DNA of 64,000 bases, taken from positions 62,001-126,000 of the forward strand of contig NZ_JALHLS010000007.1 of assembly GCF_022844445.1 (NCBI RefSeq), read 5' to 3'. Under the pieces are notes generated by a model, which saw only the letters and a program-made list of their open reading frames with translations, was not told the DNA's origin and did no database searches. Shown here in pieces: positions 36,769-46,222 of the stretch. Positions within the stretch are counted from its first letter, which is position 1. Every line of letters starts with the position of its first letter. This DNA is from Hyphomonas sp. GTDB taxonomy: Bacteria > Pseudomonadota > Alphaproteobacteria > Caulobacterales > Hyphomonadaceae. The position numbers and the translations under genes are program-made.

Positions 36769-37688
36769 GCAGAGACTTCCTTTGGTAAGGCGCGGTTGCG
36801 GGCGGATTCGAGAAGGCGGGCGCGTTCGGCTTCGCTTTTCCAGAGGAAGCTGCGCGGCAGGCCGAGACGCTCGCAGGCCTGCGCGGCCGGGCCGTTCAGG
36901 TCCGGGGTGCGCTCGGCCAGTCTGGCCATGGCTTTCACGGTGAGGCTGCCCACCGGCGAGAGATTGTATTCCGGGCCGAGGCCGAGGCGCTCGCGCACCG
37001 GTTCCGGCAGGATGTCCACCGCGGCGTGCACGAGCGCGCTCTGCAGACCCTTTGGCACTGCCGGCGCCGCAAGGCCGGACTTCATGATGTCGAGAAACTC
37101 GGTGTTGATCGGATGAGGCTCGAACCGGGGGAGGAGGCGCTCCATCATCGCATTGAAATCGGCCAGCGAGCGCAGCGGCGTCTCGACGCCGTAAAGACGC
37201 ACGACCGGTTCCGAGGCGATAAAGTAGCTGTTGATCTCCTCATCCGTCAGATTGCGGACAAACCGGTGATAGGCGGTCACGAAGCCGAAGCCGGCCGTGG
37301 CGCTGACCCAGTCCAGCAAGTCGGTATCGAGGGCGCGATAGTCCTCGCCCGCCGGTGTCTGGCCGCTGACGCGGGCGTGCATGTTGTTGACGCCCAGGAT
37401 GACGCGGCGGGCGGCGCTGGCCGGGCCGTAGGTGCCGACCATCGCGGCTGTGCCGGTACGTTTTGAGCGGCCGATGGGATCGGTCTTGAAAACGGAATGG
37501 TCCCAGACGCCCGATCGGATACGTGCATCGGCGAACTCGAGCAGGACCGCGCAGATGCCGCCGATGGCGAGGGCTACAGGGTTCTTGAAGACCTGCCAGT
37601 TTACGGAATCAGGGGAAACGAGCGCAGGTTCTCCCGGCGGCGAGGTGTAGTCCACCTTCCAGCCAAGATATGTCTTCAGGTCGCTCAT
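36765..37688 (-). CDS. MpaB-family oxygenase (DUF2236-like)
   Basis: LLEFADARIRSGVWDHSVFKTDPIGRSKRTGTAAMVGTYG and HARVSG; overlaps acyl-CoA dehydrogenase gene. Confidence 0.82.
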   Translation of the reverse strand: MSDLKTYLGWKVDYTSPPGEPALVSPDSVNWQVFKNPVALAIGGICAVLLEFADARIRSGVWDHSVFKTDPIGRSKRTGTAAMVGTYGPASAARRVILGVNNMHARVSGQTPAGEDYRALDTDLLDWVSATAGFGFVTAYHRFVRNLTDEEINSYFIASEPVVRLYGVETPLRSLADFNAMMERLLPRFEPHPINTEFLDIMKSGLAAPAVPKGLQSALVHAAVDILPEPVRERLGLGPEYNLSPVGSLTVKAMARLAERTPDLNGPAAQACERLGLPRSFLWKSEAERARLLESARNRALPKEVSA

Positions 37689-37833
37689 GCTTCTCCTCCC
37701 AGAGACAGGCCAAGGCTAACGCGGGCGTCTGCGGCCGGAAAGACGCGACGTGGCGTCATCCGCAACAATAGCAAACGTCAGCCTGCGGGCCGAGCTGTCA
37801 TACCTGATAGGAAACGCTGGCCGGGACGCAGCG

Positions 37834-38457
37834 TCAGGTCGGCGGGGCGGGCGCGTTGCGCACGTCGGCGTTCATCGTGGCAAGCTTCACGCTGATCACG
37901 TAGGCCTTTTTGGAATCCATGTTGGCGAGGATCAGGCCGGCCTGTTCGCTGGGGATAAGGCGCAGGAAACCGGCGGCAAAGGACGGGTCCATCTGGTTGA
38001 AGATCGAGGCGGCCGCATCCGGCTTCATGGCGCTGTACATGCCGGCAAGGTGCTTGATGTCCTGGTCGGACGCGCCCTGGATCTGCTGCCAGCGCGCTTC
38101 GAGCGTTTCCTGCAGCGCGGTGAGTTCTGCCGTCTGGGTCTCGAGTTCCTTTTCCCAGGTCTGAAGGGCGAGCTTTTCGTTCTTCAGCTCTTCCTTCTGG
38201 GATTCGAACAGCCACTGGTCTTCCGCCAACATTGCAGCGGACTTGTCTGTGAAGCAGACCTCCTGGACGCTGGCGGGATCCTTCGGTGTGCCTGCTTCGG
38301 TCTTGGCCGCTTCTGCGGTCGTCGGCGCAGCGGATTTCACGCCGATATCTTCGGCGAAGGCGAGGCCGTTCGGCAGGAAGCGCGTTGCGCCGCCGATGGT
38401 GAAGAGGACGCCGAGCGTCAGCAGCACATGCGAGGTGTTGTTCTTGACGAATGACAT
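37834..38457 (-). CDS. MotE-family flagellar protein
   Basis: Start ATG 38457; coiled coil followed by HLAGMYSAMKPDAAASIFNQMDPSFAAGFLRLIPSEQAGLILANMDSKKAYVISVKLA. Confidence 0.85.
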   Translation of the reverse strand: MSFVKNNTSHVLLTLGVLFTIGGATRFLPNGLAFAEDIGVKSAAPTTAEAAKTEAGTPKDPASVQEVCFTDKSAAMLAEDQWLFESQKEELKNEKLALQTWEKELETQTAELTALQETLEARWQQIQGASDQDIKHLAGMYSAMKPDAAASIFNQMDPSFAAGFLRLIPSEQAGLILANMDSKKAYVISVKLATMNADVRNAPAPPT

Positions 38458-38597
38458 AGGGTTCTTCGCAGCCTTCGGATGGACCGGCCTGCGAGCGGAA
38501 TGACCCGCGCGCAAAGCTTACCGAAAGATTTCACGCTTCGGGCTAATTATTCGTAAACTTCCGGGCCGGTTTTGCTAACCTTTGCAGCCAGCGCGTG

Positions 38598-39086
38598 TCA
38601 GGCAGAGCGCGAGCGCGTCAGCAGGGAGCCGGCCGGCGCGGGGGAGGCAGACAGGGCGCCGGCCGCTTCATCCGACATCGTGCGCATCTGCCGCATCAGG
38701 CCGGTCATTTCGGCGACGCGCTCTTTGGACTGGTCGAGCACGGTGCGCATCATCACGTAGAGGTCCATCTGGGCAGTGTGGACTTCGTCCGTGGCACTGG
38801 CCTTGGCGAGGTCGACCGAGGCGATCGTCTCCTCCAGCTTGCGGCAGGTGGCTTCAGCTTCCGAGATCAGATGGGCGAGACGTGTGGCCATGGATTCCAC
38901 CCGCACTCGGGTGTCCTGCGTGGTCGAGGACATCTGCGCAATGGAAGAGGACAGAGCCGTGATCGTCGCGCCGAGCCCGTCCTTGGTGTTCTGGAGCGCT
39001 TTCAGGCGCTTGCTCAGGACGAAACAGTAGATGCAGGCCGCAAAGGACACCAGGAAGATCGCGATATCCGTGGGCTGGACACTCAT
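38598..39086 (-). CDS. DUF6468-like flagellar-associated protein
   Basis: N-terminal TM and SKRLKALQNTKDGLGATITALSSSIAQM; lies between motE and fliL. Confidence 0.75.
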   Translation of the reverse strand: MSVQPTDIAIFLVSFAACIYCFVLSKRLKALQNTKDGLGATITALSSSIAQMSSTTQDTRVRVESMATRLAHLISEAEATCRKLEETIASVDLAKASATDEVHTAQMDLYVMMRTVLDQSKERVAEMTGLMRQMRTMSDEAAGALSASPAPAGSLLTRSRSA

Positions 39087-39090
39087 TTCA

Positions 39091-39621
39091 CTACCTCAGG
39101 AGGAACTCGGTGATCAGGACGCCGTTAGACACACCACTGCCTAGCACAAGCTCAGACCGCCGGGCGAGTTGTTCGCGCATCCGCGGATAGAAGCCCGGGT
39201 CCTCGAAGTCCTTCATCTCGATGGAGCGCAAATAGGTGTTGAACGCGTCGAGCAGGACCGGTTCGGCGGCCTGGACCGCTGCGGTATTCACCGAATCAGT
39301 CATGACGGAGATGTTCATCTTAAGGTAGCGCGTCGCTGGGGCGCTGCCAACCGTGATGACCATCTCCTGCAGCTGGACATAGGCCTGGTCCGCCTTCAGG
39401 GCCGGCTTGACTTCGGCGTCGGCACCGAGATCCCCGGGCTCGCAGGCGGCGGTGGCCGCGGATGGCGGGGGCGTCAGGAAATAAACAAGGCCGAAGGAAC
39501 TCACGAGCGAGGCGGCGCCAAGCATGAGGAGGCCCATCATGCCGCCGGCAGGCTTCGCCGGCGCATCTGCTGCCTCAGCTTGAGGTTTAGCTTCAGCTTT
39601 CTTGTCTGGCTTCTTGGCCAT
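39091..39621 (-). CDS. fliL: Flagellar basal body-associated protein FliL (paralogue 1)
   Basis: Start ATG 39621; TM then YVQLQEMVITVGSAPATRYLKMNISVM...REQLARRSELVLGSGVSNGVLITEFLLR. Confidence 0.82.
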   Translation of the reverse strand: MAKKPDKKAEAKPQAEAADAPAKPAGGMMGLLMLGAASLVSSFGLVYFLTPPPSAATAACEPGDLGADAEVKPALKADQAYVQLQEMVITVGSAPATRYLKMNISVMTDSVNTAAVQAAEPVLLDAFNTYLRSIEMKDFEDPGFYPRMREQLARRSELVLGSGVSNGVLITEFLLR

Positions 39622-39748
39622 TGGATCCCCGATTGTGCCGTGCACCACAGGGCCGGTTAGACCAATCCGGGGTAAAGATAACCTTAACGATTTGGCCGCT
39701 AATCTTAATCATTAGACCAGAATCAGACCCGATCGGGGCAGTTTGTTC

Positions 39749-41311
39749 ATGAAGTTTATCGAGACGCTAAGAGCCTTGCCCTTGCCGCGTCAGCTGCTCC
39801 TCGCGGCTGCCGTGCTGGGGATCGTGTTTGCCATGAGCTTCATGGTGCAGAACGCGACCAAGGAACCGATGGCGCTGCTGTATTCCGGCCTCGAGCCACA
39901 ATATGCCGGCGAGATCATCGAGAAGCTCGACCAGAGTGGCACGCCGTACGAGATCAAGGGCGGCGCGATCTTCATTCCGGAAGGTCAGCGCGATCAGGTT
40001 CGCTTTGAGCTCGCGAAGGAAGGTCTGCCGCGCCAGTCCGTGCAGGGCTATGAACTCCTCGACGAAGTCAACGGCTTCTCCGTTACGTCGGAAATGTACA
40101 ATGCGTCCTACTGGCGCGCCAAGGAAGGCGAGCTGACCCGCACCATCCTTGCCATTCCCGGGATTTCCTCCGCACGCGTACATATCGGTGCGAGCCTGCG
40201 GTCGGGATTTGCGCGCTCGCAGGCCGCCCAGACAGCGTCTGTTACAATCTCCACCACCCATACCTTGTCCAAGGGCCAGGCCGAAGCGATCCAGTATCTT
40301 GTGGCACTCGCGGTCTCCGGCCTGAACCCGCAGGATGTGGCCGTCATTGACCCGACCAAGGGCATTCTTGCAGGCCCGAAGACGGACAACATGGCAGAGC
40401 CGACCATGGCGGCGGAAGACCAGTCCAAGGCGCTGGAGATGAAGATCGCCAGCCTGCTTGAAGCACGTGTCGGCATGGGCAATGCGCGCGTATCTGTGTC
40501 GATGGACGTCAGCCGGGATCGCCAGCGCATCTCGACGGTTTCGTTTGACCCGCAGTCTAAAGTCGTCCGCAACCGGACGACCAACGACGCCAGTGAAACC
40601 GGTAGCGGCGGCAGTTCGGGCGCGCTGACGGTGGCAAGCAATCTGCCGCAGGAAGAGGGCGCGGGCGCCGGCGGCACTCCCAGCTCCAACGCGATGAAGA
40701 ATTCCTCTGAGAGCATTGCCTATGAGATCAACGAGACCCGCACCGAGATCGAGAAACTGCCCGGTCAGGTCGAGCGGATTTCGATTGCGGTTCTCCTCAA
40801 CGAACAGTCCCTCGGAATTGACCCGGCCGCCGCCGATGCGGCAACGGTCCGTGAAAAGATGATTTCCGACCTGACCGCGCTTGTAACTTCCGGCGCTGGC
40901 CTCAACCTCGAGCGCGGAGACACGATCTCGGTAGAGCTCATGCCGTTCCAGCAACCGGCCGCCGATGACCTCGTCGCGGCGCCCGGCATGGTGGAACAGC
41001 TGATCGAGCGCTATTTCTGGTCAGGCCTTCAAGCCTTGCTGCTTGGCATTGTCGTGATCGTACTGGCCTTCGGTGTCGTGCGCCCGATGCTGATGCCCAA
41101 GCCGAAAGCCGGTGCAGACGCGCTCGCGCCTAGCCAGGGCGCCGGCGCGGCGACGGCGGCTGTCGCAGGCGCAGCAGCAGGCACGGGCGTGGGCGGGGAG
41201 TCCGATCCGTTCAACTATCTCAAGGACTACGCCAAAGAGCGCCAGGACGAGACCGCCGCGCTGCTTCAGCAGTGGCTGAACGAAGACCAGAAGGTCGCCG
41301 TCAATGAGTGA
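39749..41311 (+). CDS. fliF: Flagellar M-ring protein FliF
   Basis: Start ATG 39749 (MKFIETLRALP); LLYSGLEPQYAGEIIEKLDQSGTPYEI, ELTRTILAIPGISSARVHI, YEINETRTEIEKLPG. Confidence 0.96.
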   Translation: MKFIETLRALPLPRQLLLAAAVLGIVFAMSFMVQNATKEPMALLYSGLEPQYAGEIIEKLDQSGTPYEIKGGAIFIPEGQRDQVRFELAKEGLPRQSVQGYELLDEVNGFSVTSEMYNASYWRAKEGELTRTILAIPGISSARVHIGASLRSGFARSQAAQTASVTISTTHTLSKGQAEAIQYLVALAVSGLNPQDVAVIDPTKGILAGPKTDNMAEPTMAAEDQSKALEMKIASLLEARVGMGNARVSVSMDVSRDRQRISTVSFDPQSKVVRNRTTNDASETGSGGSSGALTVASNLPQEEGAGAGGTPSSNAMKNSSESIAYEINETRTEIEKLPGQVERISIAVLLNEQSLGIDPAAADAATVREKMISDLTALVTSGAGLNLERGDTISVELMPFQQPAADDLVAAPGMVEQLIERYFWSGLQALLLGIVVIVLAFGVVRPMLMPKPKAGADALAPSQGAGAATAAVAGAAAGTGVGGESDPFNYLKDYAKERQDETAALLQQWLNEDQKVAVNE

Positions 41312-41912
41312 TGCCGTGTTTGCAAACCTGCCGCGGTTCGATGCGAACGCAGGGCGGACCCGCGCCCCCGGCAGCTGGCTGAAGGAACTGGATGGTCACG
41401 CGCCGCCCGATCTGGTGGAGAAGCCGGCGCCGCGCCTGCCGGAGCCAGCTGTGAAAGCAGACGCACCGGTCGTGGAGGCATCGCCGCAGCCACTGGATCT
41501 GAAGAAGATCGAGGCTTCGCTGATCACGCTGAACAGCCGGCTCGACAAGATCGAGCGGGAGGCGCACGCGCAGACGCTGCAGACGATCCAGTCGGTTGCG
41601 GCGAAACTGTTTCCCGAACTGTCACGCGAGTTCCTCGCTGAAGAGATCGGCCGGCATCTGGCTGCGCTGGTGCCGGCGTCTGCAGCGGTGGTGGAAATCC
41701 GCGCCGAGGCGAGCCTTGCCGACAAGCTGCGCGTTCTGGTCGAACGCACGCCGTCGCTGGCGCATCGCTGCACGGTCACTTCCGTTGCTGCCGAAGGGCA
41801 GGGGAATGTCGAAGTGTCCTGGCAGGCAGGCGGCCTTTCCTTTGATTTCGACGGGCTGCTGCAAGCCTGCCTGTCGCACCTGACTTCAACCCATACTGCC
41901 ACCAAGGAGTAG
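41304..41912 (+). CDS. FliH-like flagellar assembly protein
   Basis: Position between fliF and fliN, overlap with fliF; FliH-like length and helical composition. Confidence 0.6.
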   Translation: MSDAVFANLPRFDANAGRTRAPGSWLKELDGHAPPDLVEKPAPRLPEPAVKADAPVVEASPQPLDLKKIEASLITLNSRLDKIEREAHAQTLQTIQSVAAKLFPELSREFLAEEIGRHLAALVPASAAVVEIRAEASLADKLRVLVERTPSLAHRCTVTSVAAEGQGNVEVSWQAGGLSFDFDGLLQACLSHLTSTHTATKE

Positions 41913-41916
41913 AGAC

Positions 41917-42237
41917 ATGGCCAATCCCGAGAAAGCGCCGACCGAGGTTGCTGAAGAGCGCCGGGATACATCGGCCCGCAACGGCTTCAAACGGTCGATC
42001 TACAGTGTGCCGGTGACGGTCACGGTGTCGATTGGCTCGAAGCGTCTCAGCGTTTCGGAAATCCTTGAGCTGCAGCCTGAGTCGATTGTCGCCCTGACCT
42101 CGCGGATCGACGATCCGGTGGACCTGTGCATCGACAACAAGGTCATTGCCAAGGGCGAACTGGTAGAGACGGGCGATGGCACGATTGCGGTCAAGATCAT
42201 CGAGATCATCGAGCGGACAACGGACGAAAATGCCTAA
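41917..42237 (+). CDS. fliN: Flagellar motor switch protein FliN
   Basis: IYSVPVTVTVSIGSKRLSVSEILELQPESIVALTSRIDDPVDLCIDNKVIAKGELVETGDGTIAVKI SpoA domain. Confidence 0.93.
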   Translation: MANPEKAPTEVAEERRDTSARNGFKRSIYSVPVTVTVSIGSKRLSVSEILELQPESIVALTSRIDDPVDLCIDNKVIAKGELVETGDGTIAVKIIEIIERTTDENA

Positions 42238-43000
42238 TCTGCCCATCCTTCTCCGGTTCCTGTTGCTGGTTTCGTTGACGGCGTTCCTCGCCGGAGCAGC
42301 GCATGCGCAACAGGCTGTACCCGGACAGATCCCGGCGCTGGAAGGACTGATCAATCCGGCAGGCGACGGGCGGCTGAGCAGCTCGGTCATCCAGCTCCTG
42401 CTGATCGTCTCTGTACTGAGCCTGGTGCCCGGTATCGCGATGATGGTGACCTGCCTTCCGTTCATGGTCATCGTCTTCTCGTTCATGCGCCAGGCCATCG
42501 GCGTGCAGCAGGCGCCGCCGAACATGATGATCATGGCGCTCGCTATGTTTCTCACCTTCTTCGTGATGGAACCGGTGTTCATGACGGCGTGGGAGAACGG
42601 CATCTCCCCCTACATGGACGGGACGATCACGGAGGCGCAGGCCTGGACGGCGACAACTGATCCGTTCCGGGAATTCATGATGCGGAGGACCGATCCGGAA
42701 GCGCTGGTGGCGCTGGGCGAGGCAGTGAACCGCCCGGTGGTCGAAGGCCAGCCGCCATCCTTCTCGCTGCTGGCGACATCCTTCATGCTCAGCGAGATCA
42801 AGCACGCCTTCCAGATCGGCTTCGTGATCTTCCTCCCCTTCATGGTGATCGACCTTGTGGTCGCCTCGGTGCTGATGGCTGTCGGCATGATGATGGTGCC
42901 GCCAACCGTCGTCTCGCTTCCGTTCAAGCTCGGGTTCTTCGTCCTGGCAGATGGCTGGCTCAAGATCACTGAAGCCGTTCTCAGAGGTTATACCGGATGA
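42230..43000 (+). CDS. fliP: Flagellar type III export protein FliP
   Basis: Start ATG 42230; VIQLLLIVSVLSLVPGIAMMVTCLPFMVIVFSFMRQAIGVQQAPPNMMIMALAMFLTFFVM. Confidence 0.96.
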   Translation: MPNLPILLRFLLLVSLTAFLAGAAHAQQAVPGQIPALEGLINPAGDGRLSSSVIQLLLIVSVLSLVPGIAMMVTCLPFMVIVFSFMRQAIGVQQAPPNMMIMALAMFLTFFVMEPVFMTAWENGISPYMDGTITEAQAWTATTDPFREFMMRRTDPEALVALGEAVNRPVVEGQPPSFSLLATSFMLSEIKHAFQIGFVIFLPFMVIDLVVASVLMAVGMMMVPPTVVSLPFKLGFFVLADGWLKITEAVLRGYTG

Positions 43001-44097
43001 ACACGCCCACGAAACGCGAGACGCCGGTGCCAGGGCGCGCCGGCGCAGCCGCCCGCAGCGGCAAGACGTCGAAGATCACGCCGTCGCAGCGCGCCGCCGT
43101 GATCATTGCGCTGTTGGGGGAGGGCGCCGCCAAGCCGATCGTCGAGAAACTCGATGATGCAGCGCTCGCCAAGGTGATTACCGCGCTCGAGAACATCTCG
43201 ATGCTGGCGCGCGAGGAACTGGTTGAGATCGCCATCGATTTCCTCACCCAGCTTCGCCAGAATGCAGGGTCCATGCGCGGCGGCCGTGAGCGCGCGCGGG
43301 CAGTCATGTCGGGGATCGTTGACTCGTCACGCCTGAACCTTCTCTACGGCAATGCGCCGCAGGATACCGGCGGCGGAGTGGCAGATGAGGGCGGCGACCC
43401 CTGGGAGCGCCTCCAGGCCCGCGAGCCAAGCCAGGTCGCCGAGTATCTTGGGCGCTTGCCACCCAACATCATTGCGCTGGTCCTTCGAAAGCTCGACCCC
43501 GGCATGGCCTCGAACATTCTTTGCATGCTGCCCGATGAAAAGGTCAGTCCGACGCTTGGCCAGATGGTGACGTCAAACAAGGTTGACCCCGGTATCGACA
43601 ACGCAATCGAGCGGATGCTCGAGATCGAGTTCCTAAACAACAAGGAAGAAGTCGCCGCTTCGAACGATGAGTATCTTGAATCCATCGGGGAAGTGCTGAG
43701 CCTGATTCCCGACAGCAAGCGCGACAGTCTCGTCAACTTCCTGCGGACCCAGCATGAAACCAAGCTGCCGATCATCCAGAAGGGCTTGTTCACGATCGAA
43801 TCCTTGCCGGAAATCCTGCCGCGAAACTCGGTGCCCATCGTATTCCGGGAGATCGACAATGCAGTGATGATCAAGGTGCTCGCCAGCCTGCAGGGAACCT
43901 ACGCGTCGGTGTCGGACTACCTTCTCAGCAACATCTCCTCACGCATGGCCGATTCGCTGCGCGACGAGATCAAGGACGCGCCGGCGGCGTCACAGGAAGC
44001 CGCCGACACCTTGCAGCGCGAGTTCCTGACTTCGCTCATGGACCTCAAGCGCCGGGGCCTCATCACCATCGTGCGCCCGGCCGAAAAGCCTGAGTGA
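42997..44097 (+). CDS. fliG: Flagellar motor switch protein FliG
   Basis: PSQRAAVIIALLGEGAAKPIVEKLDD; PSQVAEYLGRLPPNIIALVLRKL; FREIDNAVMIKVLASL. Confidence 0.94.
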   Translation: MNTPTKRETPVPGRAGAAARSGKTSKITPSQRAAVIIALLGEGAAKPIVEKLDDAALAKVITALENISMLAREELVEIAIDFLTQLRQNAGSMRGGRERARAVMSGIVDSSRLNLLYGNAPQDTGGGVADEGGDPWERLQAREPSQVAEYLGRLPPNIIALVLRKLDPGMASNILCMLPDEKVSPTLGQMVTSNKVDPGIDNAIERMLEIEFLNNKEEVAASNDEYLESIGEVLSLIPDSKRDSLVNFLRTQHETKLPIIQKGLFTIESLPEILPRNSVPIVFREIDNAVMIKVLASLQGTYASVSDYLLSNISSRMADSLRDEIKDAPAASQEAADTLQREFLTSLMDLKRRGLITIVRPAEKPE

Positions 44098-44123
44098 AGC
44101 CCCGAAGGGCTGATTAAACCTGC

Positions 44124-45233
44124 CTAGCGGATGATCAGGTCGGCGTGGATTGCGCCGGCCGTCTTCATGGCACGGATGATGTCGGCCATCTCCTGCGGGG
44201 AAACTCCCAGGGCATTGAGGCCGGCGATCAGCTGGGACAGCGACACGTTCGGCTCCAGCATGGCGATGTTCCGGCTACCGGTCTCGGTGATCTGGATGTC
44301 CGATCGCGGCAGGACGATCGTCTCGCCGTCCGAGAACGGATTGGGCTGGGAGGCGACCGGGTATTCCGTTACCTTGATCGAGATGTTGCCCTGGGCGATG
44401 GCGACTTTCGAGATCGTCACATCCTCCCCAAGCACGATGGTGCCCGACTTTTCGTCAATCACGATGCGGGCCGGGCTAGCGACCTGGATCGGCAGGTTCT
44501 CGATGCTGGCCAGCAGGCGCGACGGGGATTCGGACATGCCGCGCAGGTCGAGCTCGACCGTGCCCGGATCGCGCACCGTGGCGATCGGCACTTTCATGGA
44601 CGCATTGATCGTGTCCTCTATCCGGGCGGCGGTCGTGAAGTCGGGATTGCGCAGGGCCAGCACGAGGCTGTCGCGCTGATTGAAGTTGTAATTCACTTCG
44701 CGCTCGATGCGGGCCCCGTTGGGAACGGAGCCGCCGGTCGGCGTGCCGCGTGTTTCGCGGGAAGCCTGCGCCTTCACGTCGATGCCGCTCACGAGGATGC
44801 TGCCCTGGGCGACGGCGTAGACTTCATTGTCGGCGCCTTTGAGCGGCGTCAGGATCAGTGTGCCACCTTCAAGGTTGCTGGCATCGCCGATGGAGGAAAC
44901 CGAGACGTCGATGCTCGAGCCAGTGCGGGCAAACGGGGGGAGGGACGCTGTCACCAGCACGGCGGCGACGTTCTTCGGTTTGATCTCCTCGCCCTGCACG
45001 TTGACGCCGAGGCGTTCAAGCATGTGGGTGAGGGAATCTTCCGTAAACGGCGAATTGCGGACGGAGTCGCCCGTACCGTTGAGACCCACCACGATGCCGT
45101 AGCCTACAAGGTCGTTCTGGCGGACGCCTTCGACATCCACCACATCACGGATGCGGGCCTGGGCGCTTGCCGGCATCGGCAGGACCAGTGGCGAGAGCGC
45201 GAGGGCGGCAACCAGCCAGACGGACCACTTCAT
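44124..45233 (-). CDS. flgI: Flagellar P-ring protein FlgI
   Basis: ARIRDVVDVEGVRQNDLVGYGIVVGLNGTGDS...; signal peptide. Confidence 0.96.
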   Translation of the reverse strand: MKWSVWLVAALALSPLVLPMPASAQARIRDVVDVEGVRQNDLVGYGIVVGLNGTGDSVRNSPFTEDSLTHMLERLGVNVQGEEIKPKNVAAVLVTASLPPFARTGSSIDVSVSSIGDASNLEGGTLILTPLKGADNEVYAVAQGSILVSGIDVKAQASRETRGTPTGGSVPNGARIEREVNYNFNQRDSLVLALRNPDFTTAARIEDTINASMKVPIATVRDPGTVELDLRGMSESPSRLLASIENLPIQVASPARIVIDEKSGTIVLGEDVTISKVAIAQGNISIKVTEYPVASQPNPFSDGETIVLPRSDIQITETGSRNIAMLEPNVSLSQLIAGLNALGVSPQEMADIIRAMKTAGAIHADLIIR

Positions 45234-45237
45234 CGGA

Positions 45238-46218
45238 TTACCTCATGAAATTCAGCAGGGAGAGGGAAGCGAGGCGTGACGTCAGCAAGTAGGACGCTTC
45301 CAGGTTGGATTCGAGAATCTTGAGCGCGGACGCCGCTTCGAACTGGTCCCGCGCGGTCAGGGAGTTGAACGCAGTTGTGACAATCGTCTCTTCGATGTCG
45401 AGCAGCTTCTGATCGGCCCGGATCTGCTCCTGCTTGACGCCAAGTTCCGAACGCACGTTGGTCAGGGTCACAGTTCCGGAAGAGACACGATCGGCCGCCG
45501 CGTCGACCACGTCCGGGTTAAGCGATAGGAGCACTGGCGGACTGTTGATCGGATCTGCGAGCGCCAGCACGGCAAGGCCTGAGATGATTTCTATGATCGC
45601 TGGGTTGGAGGCCGTTATAGCGTCGGGATCGGACGCTGTGTCCGCGCCGCGGTAGATTGATTGCTGCCAGCCGCCCGCAGGGTCGTTGAAATATGTGTCG
45701 ATCGCTGAAGCGAAGTCTGCCGGTGTCGCAGCGCCGTCTGCTATGGTGCGTAGCTGACTCAGGAGGTCTGAAGGGTTCGGAAGGGGCAGGGTTGCGGTAG
45801 CGTCGCCGGCAAACAGGTAACGTTCACCATAGCGGACATTCAGCGCGCCAAAAATGTTCCCCAGCGCCGCCTTGGCATCCCGGGCAGCCAGCCCCTGGGC
45901 CACGAGATCGCCGCTGCCCAGCGCGATACGCATCGAAACACCGACGCCCACGGAGCGTTCGTGGAGAAGCGCCAGATTGCTCTGAGTGATATCAAGCCGT
46001 ACTTCGCGCTGGCTGAGCTGCTCGCGCTCGAAGGAGATGGCATCGACGGCTTTCTGGCTGAGCATCGCGGAGCCGATGCGCCCGGAGAGGTGCGCCGTCA
46101 GATCCGAATACCGGCCGGTCGTCGCCTCCTCCGCCGTCCGCGCGATACTTTGCCGGAGGTCGGCGATGTTCTGGGTGAACTGTGCCGAAATCAGGCTGTT
46201 GGGGGGAGGGATGCGCAT
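45238..46218 (-). CDS. flgL: Flagellar hook-filament junction protein FlgL
   Basis: Flagellin-like N- and C-termini; follows flgK. Confidence 0.85.
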   Translation of the reverse strand: MRIPPPNSLISAQFTQNIADLRQSIARTAEEATTGRYSDLTAHLSGRIGSAMLSQKAVDAISFEREQLSQREVRLDITQSNLALLHERSVGVGVSMRIALGSGDLVAQGLAARDAKAALGNIFGALNVRYGERYLFAGDATATLPLPNPSDLLSQLRTIADGAATPADFASAIDTYFNDPAGGWQQSIYRGADTASDPDAITASNPAIIEIISGLAVLALADPINSPPVLLSLNPDVVDAAADRVSSGTVTLTNVRSELGVKQEQIRADQKLLDIEETIVTTAFNSLTARDQFEAASALKILESNLEASYLLTSRLASLSLLNFMR

Positions 46219-46222
46219 GGGC

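Noticed and set aside
39767-40954. 395-aa minus-strand ORF opposite fliF
   Set aside because: Shadow of fliF codon structure; no initiation context or domain.
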